Positions 1 to 12,699 of a DNA stretch of 64,000 bases are shown here, piece after piece; positions within the stretch are counted from its first letter, which is position 1, and every line of letters starts with the position of its first letter. Source of the stretch: Paracyclopina nana (taxonomy: Eukaryota; Arthropoda; Copepoda; Cyclopoida; Cyclopettidae); NCBI GenBank assembly GCA_019096065.1, contig JAGUCH010000003.1, positions 11,346,001 through 11,410,000 on the forward strand, given 5' to 3'. Under the pieces are notes generated by a model. That model had not been told where the DNA came from, made no database searches, and worked only from the letters and a program-made list of their open reading frames with translations. A program made the position numbers and the translations under genes.

Positions 1-1094
1 GATTCCGGATCAAGTGAGAAAAGCACCTTCATTCGAGGATCCGCAAGTAAGCAAAGTTCAGCTTATTATCGACTTTTCAACCCTTGATGATTTTTGCCAT
101 TGCAGCAAAAAGTCCTTGAATGGCTCGGTCCCGCGGCCTCGTCCATAGTGGACTCCACCTCGACTATTTTGACTCCAGTGAACCTAAAAGAGGCCATCAA
201 GTCCATCTTAGATTGGAAGTGCGTCCTCGTTGGCAGCCAGGAAGCCACTTTTTACATGGGCATGGGGCGCAGCAGAAATTACTTTTTCAACAAATCCGCT
301 CGAAGGTGGAATCGAGTGCCTGAAACGCTCAAGTTTGACCTGCCTGCTCACACCTTGATCTACGCTGAACCCGTCCAGGAATGCAGAGGCGAGAAGAAAG
401 GCATGCGAAAGTGCCCTGCGTTCCACATCATCGATGCTGCCATCATAGCAGGCGAAGATATCACGAAATACGACTTGAAAGCTCGCAACGAGATGCTCAG
501 GACTTTTGTCAAAGCCATGGCCAAGCCCAGTCTGTCCGACTATGTGATCATGCGTGTCAAGGACATTGTTGGCCTGGAGAACCTCAAGGAGCACTTCTTG
601 TCAAAGCTGGTGCTCAAAGTGATCAAGGGAACGAATGGTCCCCGACTAACCATGGACCTTGACCGCGAGGTCATTTTCACTGCTGATGGAGACGAGCGCG
701 AGGTGTCGCGATATTTCGTGCCCTCTGGTATCCTCATGTTTCCCATTGTCAAGGAGCCCTACATGATGGCTTTTTCGAAATCGCAGCACCGCAAATATTG
801 GTACAACTACATGACCAAAAACTCGGTATTTGAATGTCCTTCAGATGCAATCGTGGATTTCAAAACGTCGTTCAACCGAAGGTGAATCACGCTTAAATAA
901 TGCACCGTGTTTTCTCCAGCCACTGGTTTTTTTCTTTAGAGTTCCTATATGAATAATGCATGCCTTTTTGCAGGCTTCTCTGGAATTGGGACGAAGGTGT
1001 GCAGATCTATCCTGATCACGACGTTCGAAGGGACGAGAAGAAACTACACGGAGATTCACTGCTTCAATTCTGCTGGGAGAAATCGGCGAAATAA
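1..1094 (+). CDS. CMTR1: Cap-specific mRNA (nucleoside-2'-O-)-methyltransferase 1, C-terminal part
   Basis: This is the 3' end of a gene that begins left of the window. Exons read 1-46, 106-881 and 974-1094, joined in frame by GT-AG introns. CMTR1 methylates the ribose 2'-O of the first transcribed nucleotide of capped mRNA in the nucleus. The catalytic Rossmann domain is off the edge. What is visible is the inactive guanylyltransferase-like region (landmarks IYAEPVQECRG and FVPSGI) followed by the WW-like tail (NYMTKNSVFECPSDAI, then LLWNWDEGVQIYP). The order and spacing fit the family C-terminus. An AATAAA at 1090-1095 overlaps the stop codon. Identification rests on recognised motifs, not on a database search. 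Confidence 0.85.
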
Positions 1095-2085
1095 ACCGCC
1101 TTCTTTGCGTGATATAGTGGGCTCATTGATTATCAATCTAAGGCAACGATGATGATGCATAGATGTCAAGGTGAAGAGGCTGATTGCAAGCTTGCGTGCA
1201 GTCCAGTTTTGTCGTCGGAGGAGAATTCCTCAAGGATTGCAGCAATTGCATTAACGTCGTTTTCAGAAAGCTGAACTGCGTACCATGCTGAAGGTCACGA
1301 TGCATCGATTTTTGAACTTTTCTATCAAAGGCTACTTAGTCTTGCTACACACGCTAATTTGGCTCGTTAAAGTGGCATTGGATTTTGTACTTCAACTTTA
1401 TTCATGCATTCATGTCCTGTTTAAAAAGTTGGCTTAACATGACTTTTAATTCGCCATATTTTGGGGCTTTAATTTTTGTCGATTTTAAAAAGTGCTTTCT
1501 ACTTTTCCTGCTAACCTTGAAACTTCGTCTCGGTGCACTTGAGATAAGACATGCTTCTCTTAAAAATCTACGATGTTAGCCGAATTCCAGGCAATATTTT
1601 TGATCTTGCTTTAATGATATACGTACGATTGCTCACTAGTTCTTCAGATTTATGCAACATGAATGTGAAACCTTAGCAACGAAACAGCTTAGAATGCTGT
1701 ATGTAGGAAAAGCTTCTCGACAACGCATCACTTTTTAACCAAAAAAAGAGACCTAGAGAAAGCTGGTATACCTCTACTTTTGCTCTCGACGAGCACAGAG
1801 GATTTTCAAGGCCCTAAAAGGCTTCTCAGTATCAGCTCAGCCTCGATTAATATAGCATACTTTCCCAATCAGAATTTGAACTTGATTTTGAAAGCAATAG
1901 TGTGCGAGCCCCTATTTTTCCCACAGTGGTAAGGAGCAGACCAAAAAGTGGATTGAATGCAGACTTGATGAAGCAGTGTCGTCCATCGAGCGTTGGCGGC
2001 AAGATCATATCTTGCTATTGATTTGCGGTCGTCGTCGGAGTCGGATTGACATGAAAACTTAGGCATATGGTTTGCAACTGACAAA
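1095..2085. other. Intergenic region between CMTR1 and the Tudor gene
   Basis: No convincing coding exon is seen. It should hold the CMTR1 3' UTR and the promoter of the Tudor gene. A long antisense frame over 1869-2276 overlaps the first Tudor exon and looks like a shadow. Confidence 0.6.
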
Positions 2086-4646
2086 ATGGCCACAGCAGCT
2101 CTAGTGCAGCCCAAGCCCTTCGTCACTGTCATCAGGCCCTGCTCCAAATGCATTGGAGACTCGCGGATTGATGAGTTTGAAAGGCTCTTTGAGAAATGGA
2201 AACGAAGGCAGGAATACAGGCGTAAGATGAACCGGGGCAAAAGCCCAGCTAGATCTGTTTCAGGATCCTCATCCATTGGGCCAAAGCAGCAGCCAACAAA
2301 AAAGTTCCAGCCTTTTGACTTTCAAAGTCCTCCGAAAATTCTGGAGGTGAAAGCCATCACCATTTTACCTAGGAGCAGTACTGCTGGCAAAAAGCAACAT
2401 GTCAACCCTCCAATTTTGCCCAGCATCGTTTCCAAGCCCACCATTGCTTCAATTGCTAGAAGGTAAGCCTCCAAACTTTTTTATTTTAGATTTGAGAGGT
2501 TGCGCGTTTTTCATGTTAAGAAAGTTCCGAAACGCTCTAGCTTGACAACAACAAAGAAAAGGCCTGTTTCAAGCGGAAAAATGTCCCGTTCCCTCGAAAA
2601 TTATCGTTTCAAGGCCAAATTGACCTTTTTTGTGAACCCGCGACACTTCTACATCACCAAGCTTGAGGATGAAGAGACGAGAGAGAGCATTGACTACCAC
2701 ATCACGTGGCTGATGGAGAAAAATCTGCTGGAGCAGCCTCAACGTCGGCCTCTCATCCAAGCTCCTCAATTCGACGACACCCTCGACTCTTTAGACTCTG
2801 AAGGCGAATTTGAGGTTGACATCAAGCCAGGGGACATGGTTCTAGCCTGGGCAAGATCCCTACCCGAATTGCCATTGAGAGCTCGGGTGCAAGCTTCCAT
2901 TGAGGAGCCCACATTGGGCATCCATTTCAAGGTGTTCTTCATTGATTTGGGATTCGAGCAATGGGTGCATATCGAGGACGTCTACTACATGCCAGAAGCT
3001 ATAAGGGCCATTGAGCCTCTGGCCATTAAATGCTGCCTTGATGGGATTTATCCCAACGCTGGCATCAACGGGATCAAGTGGAGCAAAGATGCCAAGGACG
3101 AATTCGAGAGGCTGACCTCAACCAATAATGGGATCTACATCACACTCGTCTACGGCCTCCTCAATAGATATGCTTTGAATGGCGTGAAGGTTTTAGGCTT
3201 TGACAAGAGTGGCCAGCCCACTGATGTTCGTGAAACTCTCTTATATCTCGGACTTGGCCAACTGATGGCACCTCGAGACGTGCTGAAATTCAGGCTTAGA
3301 GCCAGTGCCAGATCTGGCCTTTCCAGCCCCAAGGATGGCTGCGAGCTAGTGAAGCCCATTGAATATTTGGCTTCCGGATCAATTTCCTGGGTGCACATTA
3401 GCCACGTGTCAGACCCTGGATTGCTCTATGTCCAACCCCTTGCCATGATTGGCCACAACAGTGAGCATTTGATTGACCTGATGGGCAAAACGAAATCCAG
3501 CCTGGAGAAAGGCTGGCAAGAAAAGCTCAGAAGCAGCACAAGCCACATTGGCCAAATTTGCGGGTTGAAGCGCAAAAATCGATGCTACCGAGTCCGGATT
3601 GAACGGTACATCATGGCAACTGACCAAGTGCAGATTTTGGGCATTGATTTCGGCTGGAGGAAAATCGTGGCCATGGACGAGCTCTGCTTGCTCACAGCAG
3701 AAAAGGCTTGCATCAGAGACCATCCAATCATGCTATCGAAACGCATCAGATTGCATAATCTGACGCCCAACTCATCTGACTCCGAATGGTCTCCGGAATG
3801 CGCGAGGATGCTGCTCAACGACTATCGCAAGATTGATTTAATAATGTTCCTCGTGGATGAAAACGAAGGCTCGGCTATGCTCTTTGATTACGTTGAAGAG
3901 GATGAAGAGCCAAAGCTGATTAACATCAGCCTAGAGCTGGTTTTCAAGCGTCACTGCTCTCAAATAACTTGCGATGCTCTCCGCTGCGGTGAAGTTGAAC
4001 GGAAGGTCAGGGCTTGGCTAAATAGCCCTATGCACTTGTATGATAATAATTAGATTGCTTTAGAAATAAACATAGAATCGTAGGATATGATGCCAGTTTT
4101 CTATACATTTGGTATTTCAGCAAAAATCCTGCTGGAGAAGCCAATGCTCACCAGCCTTTTAAATGGAAGCTGAACCAGAGAAACCGCTCCACAACTTCAG
4201 TGCGACTGGTGCCAATTCGATCCGGATCCTCATCGAGAAAGTCCACGAGCAGAAGGGAGGCTAATGCCAATAAAACAACGTACGACATGGACGAAGGCTT
4301 TGGCAGCAACGGGAGCAGCAGCAGTTCAACCAGCTCCGCAAATAATGCCAACGTGGTCGTGGTCGACGTGGGATCAGCCATTCAGGACCTGCACAAAAAG
4401 AAGCTGGCTCCAGGATCTGGACCTGGCCTTGTGATAACAGAGGCTGAACCCATCGACGTTGACTACGGCGAAATCACGGATTTGCAGGCTCCAACCCTCA
4501 ACTCTCATCCTGTCATGCTCAGGTCAAATACTGAGCTGGTCAGGGAATCAAGAAAAGTGGCCAACGAGGTCATGGATGAAGCAGCTCAGGAGCTCAGCGA
4601 GGAGAATCCTGGCATCATATTCGACTTCAAAAGGTTCGAACAATAA
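2086..4646 (+). CDS. Tudor-domain protein with two extended Tudor modules
   Basis: Exons are 2086-2462, 2490-4037 and 4121-4646; all junctions keep frame and give about 816 residues. The start is the first ATG after an in-frame stop and has a good context (caaaATGG). Residues about 170-300 form one extended Tudor module: FFVNPRHFYI opens it and VFFIDLGFEQWVHIEDVYYMP is the Tudor core. A second module at about 430-535 is opened by VSHVSDPGLLYVQ and has the core ILGIDFGWRKI. In animals such modules bind methylated arginines on Piwi proteins and scaffold germ granules, so a piRNA or germline role is inferred. The N-terminus (1-165) is basic and low complexity. The third exon adds a Ser/Asn-rich tail. 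If the 27-nt first intron or the 83-nt second intron is not removed the product ends early (second intron: TAG at 4051-4053). The exact orthologue is not assigned. Confidence 0.8.
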
Positions 4647-4647
4647 A
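4642..4647 (+). terminator. Polyadenylation signal AATAAA overlapping the Tudor stop codon
   Basis: AATAAA spans the TAA stop at 4644-4646. The convergent Nudel-like gene ends only 77 bp downstream at 4724, so the two 3' ends are packed tightly. Confidence 0.45.
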
Positions 4648-4723
4648 GGAAACTCTATCCAGTTTTGTAATGAATCAGGTAGATAAAATCATAATCAAAG
4701 AAAACAATTTACATAAAATGGGA

Positions 4724-7700
4724 CTAATGCACTTTGCACGACAAGTAGATTGTTTGACAATCATTGAACTCCATCAGCTCGCCGGCGCTTAGCTCCAATC
4801 CGGGATTGATACGAGTCCGTTTAAACGGCTTGGTCAGTGATATTGAGATAAGACCACCAAAGCCTTCATATTGGCATAGCGCCTTGCCGATCGCAGTGAG
4901 TCGATTCGAAGTGAAAATCTTGGGCGAAGCGCAGTACAAAAAGTCCTTTCCGTGGGCAGTGAAGTAGACGAATCCTTCGGATTGCGACTTGGACCTGCCA
5001 AACGCGTCAACATCGGGCAGAGCCGGTTTCTTCGAGGGTGACCCAGAATAATCTTTGCCAGTGTTGATTGAGACACAATCAATTTCATCTGCGCCGTTCA
5101 CGCAACTGGGGCAGGTGGCCGGGTCGACGTCCCAATCACAAACGCAATCTCTCGGAATGCATTGATCACTGATGGCAATCGGAGACGGGTGCTGGCCCAA
5201 AACACACTTGTAATTGTTCACTGTGTTCTCGGCAGTGCAACACCGCTCAACCGACTCATCGCGGCCAAAGTCGTTGTCGCCGAGGCAATCAATTTTGGCA
5301 TCACAAAGCAGAGTTTCGTTGAAGGCAGCCAAACTTAATGAGCAGTCGTTTTTGCAGTTGGCAGGCTCGTCGCTATTGTCTCCGCAGTCGTTGACGCCGT
5401 CGCAGAACCTCGACTTGTGCAGGCACATCAGGTTGTCGCACATCATGTCATCCAGAAGGCATTGGCAATGAGTCGCACTCACTTGCTCGCACATCCGGAT
5501 CTTCTCTTGGCAAAACTTTTCATTCTCGTCGCTGCCATCCTGGCAATCCACTTTTCCGTCACAAAGCTAAAAATATAAAACGCATTCTTAAGAGCACAAT
5601 CCATATTTTATGAGTAAGCTTACTTTGGATGGAGGAAGACAGGCTCCCAAGGGACATCTCAGCATGCCATCTTCCTTACGACAAGTGGTATCACCGAGAG
5701 GCTGCACCTCACCAATATTAGCTCTGATCACAGAACGGATGTTGTCTCTGGCGCTGTCGCTGACAACCGATACGAACTCCTCCGGAATGTTGGAGCCAGG
5801 ATTGGCTGCACAATTCACAGGACCGGTGTGGTAGACCCCAAGTGCGTAGAAGTTTCCACTCGAGTCCGGGCACACCAAAGAGCCAGACCAATTGTTCAGA
5901 CACTCGCCCGATGGCTTGGTTTGCTTGGTGCAGAGATCGTAGGAGTTGCCATTAATATTACATTTTGACTTGACTCTCGTTTCGATGGCATGATTAAAAG
6001 CTTTTCCATGCGTCCCATGAATAAAACAGTTTGAGTCAACAGGAATCCACTCCGTGGAAGGCAAACAAGCTGTGGACACGTGGTCAGTCAGGTTGACATT
6101 TTTCTCCAGCTTGAGCAAAGCAATGTCAGAGTTTGGGACTTGCACCGACAAAGCAATCCGCACAACCTTAAATCACGTACGTAAAACTAGCATGCTTTTG
6201 GGTTAAGCAAAATTAGCAATATACCTGCTCGCGGGCAGAGAGAAACTTGGGCTCAACATTCCAATACATGCCAAGGCGAGCAATGTTGAATTTGTCGAGT
6301 GAGACCTCTCTCGCACACGCCCCATGGGTCAATACCCATCTGGGACTGACCAGAGTGCCACCACATTTGTACACGCCATCAACATACACCTGCACTAGCC
6401 AGGGAGCCACGCCCTCGCCAAATGTGGGAATGTCTTCTCTCGCCATGCCCGAGTACAAAGGCAATGTGCCACACGATTTGGAATTGATGCACACAGTTTC
6501 GATGAAAGAGCAAGTCGTCGTCGACCTTTTCGCCACATCATGAGGCTGATACTTGACCTAAAAAAAAAATTTCTGACTAATCAAAAAGAAACCATAGATT
6601 ATCCACTCACCATAGCAGTGCTATCCAGGCTCCTTTTCCAAATCCTGTTCGGGGCCCATTGCACTGGCAGATCGTTGGAGACCATCGTAGGATAAATGGT
6701 AGCGGGAAACAGCGTAAAATTGGCGGCTCCCCTGAAGCCCAGATATTGGCAGATCCTATTAGAGAGTTGGTCGTTCCATTGTTGCGCACAGACCAACCTC
6801 CACGAGCCTTTGGCATTGAGGGCAATGTAGCCCCAGACGTTGTCAGTCGGCTTGTTATTGACATCCAAAATCATCTTGTCATTTTTGACAAGGGCAGCGC
6901 AGTATTGCTCGTCTTCGTGGAAGGTGCAATCAAACTTCTCATCGCACACCTGCTCTCTGCCAATGCATTTTTTGGATACATGGCAATAAAACGCAGAAGG
7001 ATTGGGACACCTTTGACAGCCCAACTCGTCGGAGAAGTCATAGCAATCCGGGTACCCATCGCAGATCTTGCCAGGATTCAAGGTCGCGAAGTAGTCCCTG
7101 CAAGTGCAGCCTCGTTCATCTGAGCCATCCACACAATCCTCCATCATGTTGCAACGTTTCTTCACGTCAAAGCACTGGCGAACATTCTTGCAGATGAACG
7201 ATCCAGAGCTGCATTCCTGGTCATGATGAGGATGATGGCTCATCGTATGGAGGGAAGTGCCATAGGGATGATAAGGGGTGGTTGTGGTAGGACGAGGGGT
7301 AGTGGTTGTGGCTGGGGGAGGTCCATACGTGCCACCAATAAATGTGTAGACGACTTTACCATTCTCCACAGAGGCCTTGCAGTACTTCTCATCGAGGCCA
7401 TCATAGCAGTCAACATAATGGTTGCACAAGGCAGATTTGGGGACACAAGTGCCCTTGTCACAAACCACTCCACTTGGACAGCTGGTGGAGGCCTTTGGTA
7501 CGCCAGTTCTTCCAATTGCCATACCTCTGATGATGGTGTCAATCCAATCTTGATAAAACGACACTCTGGTGTAGACTCCAGGATTCAAAGGCTGCGCACA
7601 GCCGATGCCATGAGATACGATGCCACCCAAGTACCAAGACTCAACGGAAGATTTCATGTTCTGGCAGAACAATGGACCTCCGGAATCTCCTATATAAACT

Positions 7701-10700
7701 TGGCTTAAAAATTGATCATTAGGATGTATCTATTAACATACCCGAACAAGTGTCTTTGCCACCCTCGTCGTACCCACCGCAAACTTGATTGCTATTATTG
7801 GAGAACTTGTTTGCACACCTGGCTTTGATGGGCACATCTACTTCTTGCAACGTATCCGCAACTGGGCCATTTTCATCCACTGTGCGACCCCATCCAATCG
7901 CGAAACAATTGTCACCTTCCCTTGGCAGAGATCGAATATCTCCACCTATCACGCTTGGTAAGCAAATCTGAGCAGTGAAGCTGTCTTTTGGAAATGCTCT
8001 ATCGACTTTGGCCAATGCAATGTCATTGTCCAGAGTTTCGGCAATGTAGTCAGGGTGAATGTAGATTTCTGTCAAGGTCCGAATAACCTCGGAAACTGCG
8101 TTCGACTTTTGACGATAAATCCCTCCTCTCACCTAAAAATTTAATGTTTTATCAAAAAAACAGAAAATGCTTTAAAGTTACTTGAAACACCCTCGTGTCT
8201 GAAAAGTTGTAAACACAATGAGCCGCAGTCAAGACCCATCGATCGGCAATGATGGATGCTCCGCACTTGAAGGCTCCGTTGACGTTCAAAGAGAGTGCGA
8301 AAGGCCATTTGGTGGGCCTCGAGTCAACTCCGCCAATGACGCGAACATCAGCCAAACCGGATTGTGGCGCGGGTCGTTCGTAGTTATGGCCTTGCATGAA
8401 AATTGCAAATGGATCATTGCCATCGTTGACTGCTTGCCCACATTTGGCAGGCCCACAATCGATCCAAACGGCCTTTGTGGTCTTTTCAAAACGGGGCTTG
8501 ATAGTAAAATAGAATCGTCCAGAGCTCTCATAAAATCGGTCAATTCTGCTTGTGGATGCGTTCAAGTTTGTCGTCAAGTGAGCCACGTCCAAGCTAGGAT
8601 CCTATAAATTTGGGTATTGGAATATTTATATCTTTTTATAACTTTTTGAACATCATGATGGTTGCAGAAATCAATTTTATTATTGTTCACGCCTACCAAA
8701 ATGATCCAGAATAAAAGCTGAGCTCCAAATCAAATTAAGTGCCGTGGAAATGGCAGAGCTACTCTTCAGATGAAAAAAAGAAGCCGTCACTTTCAGAAAG
8801 CGTCGAATGAGGACATTTTGAAGGGGAAAAAAGCCAAATCTGGTTGCTCAGATCAACGCGTCCTGTCACATGAAGCAGTGACAAGACTTGCCTTGACGAA
8901 GACCTTAAAATATGGGCGCCATAATTTTTTCCGAAAATTTGTAACATCAACATCTATCATGATAGTAAAACCTTTGATCGAAAAAATTTGCCGAGTTGTT
9001 TTTGTCCGACTCATTTTTGGTGCCTTGTAATATACGATCTCCGACCAAATCTATCTAGTTGTCCTATCTCCGAAAAATCTAGTTGTACTTTCTTCGAAAA
9101 TATCTGCCTGGTTATATTTACTCCGAAAAGGTTTAGGTTTTACTATCATGATAGATTTAACTCTATATGAGGTAAATTTGGTCAACTTTTAAAGCCCGGT
9201 TTGAAATAAGTATAGTATAAGTACGATTAGCCAGCATAGTATGGTGCAGCTGAACGCACGAGCTAGCACGAATACTATACTTATAAGTAAGGTGTCTACT
9301 ATACTGATTTTCATTGTTAGAACCAGGTTTTAATTCGGAGATGGTGCTGGACAAATCATCTCGGAGATAGTACAACTAGGCGAGTTCGGACAATTTACAA
9401 TTGTGTATAATTGGTCGGACTAAGTACTACTTAACTTTTTGGTGGTGAAGCTGCTTTACTTTTCGGACAAAATATGTTTCCCCTAAAATATTTCGCATTG
9501 GCTTATCCGCCAGAAACTAATACATCTAAAAGAAAAACTACTAAAAATGCCTTCATTGCTTAGGGCCAACCATTTTAAATTGTTATCTTCAGAATATTAT
9601 TGTTAATTTACTATACAGTCTGACCGTTCAAAAACTTTTCGTCACATATTCAAGAAATACAGGACTTTTAAATGATATCGTTGGAAAGATTGAGCCTTTT
9701 TCCATCTTTTTTGTAAAAGTAGAAAAAATCACTTGAAAGAGGAATAAAATTCAATTTTCCCAAGGCAACCCAGAAAATTGACACGAAACAACTGATGCAT
9801 CATTTATTTTTGCTGCCACGCGGAATTATCAATAATATTGTTCATTTTGTCAGAAAACAAAATGATGTCCAAAGATTCGAGCTTTCCAACGATACCCATT
9901 AAGCCTCAAAATTCATGAATTCATAACACAAACTTTTGATTCCCGCACCGTCCAATTTTGAACGGTCAGACGGTATAGTAGCTGGTTCATTTTACACTGC
10001 ATTTTTTGGTTTGTCTATTTTATTTGGAAATAAATGTGAAAATTGCTCATTTATCATTGTTGCATTTTTCACTTTGAAGCTCACTATCTTTACTTCTAAG
10101 CCAAATGTAAGAACTTGCTTTTGAAAATTCCGCAAATCATAGCAATCAAGAAATTTGACGAAGATACTTTACGGTTTGAGGCTCGCACTCTAATATTGAT
10201 CAATAATTTAAAACTGGCGGAATTAAGAAGAATTAGCAGATAAACTTACTTCGATGTCCACAAGGTTGACAGTTGGAGTATTTTGGCCTTTGGTGATGGT
10301 CGATTGGCAAACTTCAAAGCTGAGTTCACTCAACAGCTTTTTGTAGCTAGAGTAGTCATCACCAACCACATCGATGGCCAAGACTTTCCAGGCTTGGGAC
10401 CGCTGAACATGAAGCATGCCTTGTATGGCTTGTCTCGGAAATTTCACTTCGTTTCCAAGCGCGGTAGGTGAAAGAGTGAGGCAATTGGACTCATCGTTGG
10501 ACGAGGCAGGGCAATCAATGACATTGTCACACCGAAGGGTGTTATCAATACATTGAGGAGCAGGATGCAGCTTGCCGTCAAGCTTCTGGAATCCACAGTT
10601 GTGTTCTGAGGTAGAGCAGTCGCAACCAAGCTCATCAACTCCATCCTCGCAATCCGGATATCCATCGCAAATGCGGGACTTGTCAATATAGTCACGGCAT

Positions 10701-12521
10701 GGGCAGTTTTTCTCGTCGGACTTGTCAAAAGCACAGTCGATCCACCTGAAATTAAAAATCAAATCAAATAAGAATTTTACCAATTTGTTTAGAAGCTAGC
10801 TGAAAAACGATGCAGAGAACCAAAATGCAAAATAGTTAAAATAATGCAATTATAAAATACCTATCGCATCTTTTTGTGAAATCATAGCAGCCTTTGCCAT
10901 CATCGCAAGCCAGTTCAGTATTAGCATTGCAGACCATTCTCTCCAGAACTCCTCGACCAAGCACTCCTGTATCCTGGCTCAATATGTTTTGCTGAATGGA
11001 TTGCCTCCGCAGGTCATTCATTGCCTTTTCAGTCAGCGTGGAATTGGCATCATTCATTCCACCAAAGCCCTTGACCTCTTGGCGAATTTCAGCATATCCT
11101 GGAGTTTTCGACTTGGTGACATAATCATAGTACAACCTATTCACCAACTGGATTGTGGTTTTGTTGAGAATCAGGTTGGCATCGGAGTCGAACTGCGAAG
11201 AATTGAGCATTGAAATGTCCGCCCTCAATGTCTCGAGAAAGGACAAGTACTCATTGATGGCCTTTTCAGCGTCTTCATTGGTATTCTAGAAAAAAATCAA
11301 AAATACTAAAAAATCTTTGCTTACTTGCTTGCTTACCTCATCTTTGATCTCATCAAGGACATCCCGGATACTCGCCACTCGGTTACCAAGGACGGCAACA
11401 GTCTCGTTTTCAGCAGTGCCAACATCCGCAGGAGACGAGAAAAATTCGCCATCATAATCCAGATACCTTTGGACAACTCCATATGTGAAGTTCTTTGATT
11501 TCTCAGCTTCCCGCTCATCCTCCGACAAAGGGGCCAGCTCTCTTGCAGACATCGCGCCAAAGTCATCATCATCGAACATGTCGTGCACATGGCCATCGTC
11601 CTCAGTATGAAGGTCACGAGAGCTGGCAAGAGCTCTGGGCTTCGGATTCGACCATTCCCTCGCGGCTGCAGTCAAAATCTGGTTTTCATCGGACGTATGA
11701 TTTGTGAGCACATCGTGAACGATGGACAAGTTGGCATCCAGCTCTTCCCGGCTCAATCCATACTTGGCAATGATCTTTTCCACAGCTTCTTTTTCGCTCA
11801 AGGTTCTCGTCAAAGTCATCAGCTCGGCCACGATTTGCACATCAGCATCGCTTCGTGCCACGCCTCTCGGATCAATCTGATTGGAAGACCTCGTGGTCAT
11901 AGTCTGGAACTTGAGGTCGCCAACGGGATCATTGAAAATGGAGCCTTTCCTCAATGTCGAAGTTGAGGACGACGACGATGTTGTTGTTGAAGAGGTCGAA
12001 GTGCTTGTAGTTGTCGTTGTAGTCCTTCTTGTGGTAGCTGCTTCTTCCAAAACTTCAACAAAGGACTCTTGAGGAGCATCATCCCACCAATTTGATCCTT
12101 TTTTGGTAGTGGTTTTGGCAGTGGAGGAAGTTGTCTTGGCCGCTGGACTCGTTAGGTCCTCATCATAGTCATCATTGGCAGCGTCTTCATCCTGGATTGG
12201 AACTCCTCGCATTTTACTTTCTTCCGTGATTGGACCACCTTGGAGAGCATCATTCCCGCCTATCCTGGAAGTCTTTGTTGCGTTGGCCTTGGCACACGGA
12301 GGGACTTCTTGGTGATTGGATCTGGCTGCCAAGATGATGATGGCAATGAGCAAAACAATGATGAGTCCGACACTGAGGGCCAAAACAGTCCATTTCTTCC
12401 TACTCATGTCATTGAAACCGACTGGAAAGCCATGCCGACCTCGGTCGCCATACAAGGATCCAGCATTGCTCCGATCCAAAGGTGAAGGACTAGGAGGGGT
12501 TTCATTAGCCTCGAAGCCCAT
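4724..12521 (-). CDS. ndl: Nudel-like type II transmembrane mosaic serine protease
   Basis: Nine exons (11337-12521, 10861-11285, 10250-10745, 8182-8601, 7742-8132, 6611-7689, 6225-6557, 5624-6166, 4724-5566) join in frame to 1904 residues. The N-terminus is cytosolic with one membrane helix at about 42-64 and no cleaved signal, then a Thr/Ser-rich stalk. Three LDLa modules (about 515-650) precede a trypsin domain that starts VIGG near 792 and has the full triad: TAAHC, NDIAL and GDSGGP. Four LDLa modules and an SRCR-like segment follow. A second trypsin-fold domain has THGAC where the catalytic His should be and NWSGSL at the Ser loop, so it is a pseudoprotease. Four more LDLa-like modules and an SRCR-like tail end the protein. 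This order (active protease, degenerate protease, many LDLa) is the Nudel arrangement; Drosophila Nudel acts in eggshell biogenesis and starts the dorsoventral protease cascade. Orthology is inferred. Confidence 0.75.
8953..9475. mobile_element. Nested short inverted-repeat (MITE-like) elements in a Nudel intron
   Basis: A perfect 20-bp inverted repeat sits at 8953-8972 and 9136-9155 (core TATCATGATA). An outer pair of imperfect arms shares CTCCGA and CTAGTTGTAC blocks (around 9040-9090 and 9335-9385). A second element at about 9190-9332 ends in AAAGCCCGGTT and its approximate complement and has internal arms rich in AGTATAGTA. No coding capacity is visible. Confidence 0.5.
9609..9980. mobile_element. 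MITE with about 23-bp terminal inverted repeats and TA flanks
   Basis: The left end reads TATACAGTCTGACCGTTCAA and the right end is the complement of TATACCGTCTGACCGTTCAA. Inner arms also match imperfectly (CGTTGGAAAG blocks near 9680 and 9885). The 372-bp element is flanked by TA, as expected for Tc1/mariner-type target duplications. It lies in the 1.65-kb Nudel intron and has no coding frame. Confidence 0.7.
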
Positions 12522-12583
12522 GGCGTTGCCTGAAACAGTCAAGGTCAAGAAAAAGACTTCAACTTGAAGAAGAATTTACTTAC

Positions 12584-12680
12584 CTCGGACAATGAGAACC
12601 AAGCGCCACGAATAAAAAAATTAAGAAACTAAAAAGCGAGTCAAGGGCTGAAAACAAGATGGCGAGTTAGTTCAGCAGCG
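12584..12680 (-). promoter_or_regulatory. Probable 5' UTR exon and start region of the Nudel-like gene
   Basis: On the minus strand a strong donor (ccgag then GTAAGT, exon edge at 12584) faces an acceptor at 12530-12531 placed 8 nt before the start ATG. This predicts a short non-coding first exon with a 54-nt intron. The transcription start is not resolved; a CAAGATGGCG motif lies at about 12655. Confidence 0.45.
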
Positions 12681-12699
12681 CCAACTAAGCCCAAATCCC

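Noticed and set aside
1869-2276. A 135-codon minus-strand frame over the start of the Tudor gene
   Set aside because: It overlaps the first Tudor exon antisense, has no domain and no splice or promoter support.
4038-4053. Tudor protein ending at the TAG at 4051 as the main form
   Set aside because: The GTATGA donor at 4038 and acceptor at 4120 keep frame into a further 175 open codons ending at an AATAAA; kept only as an alternative.
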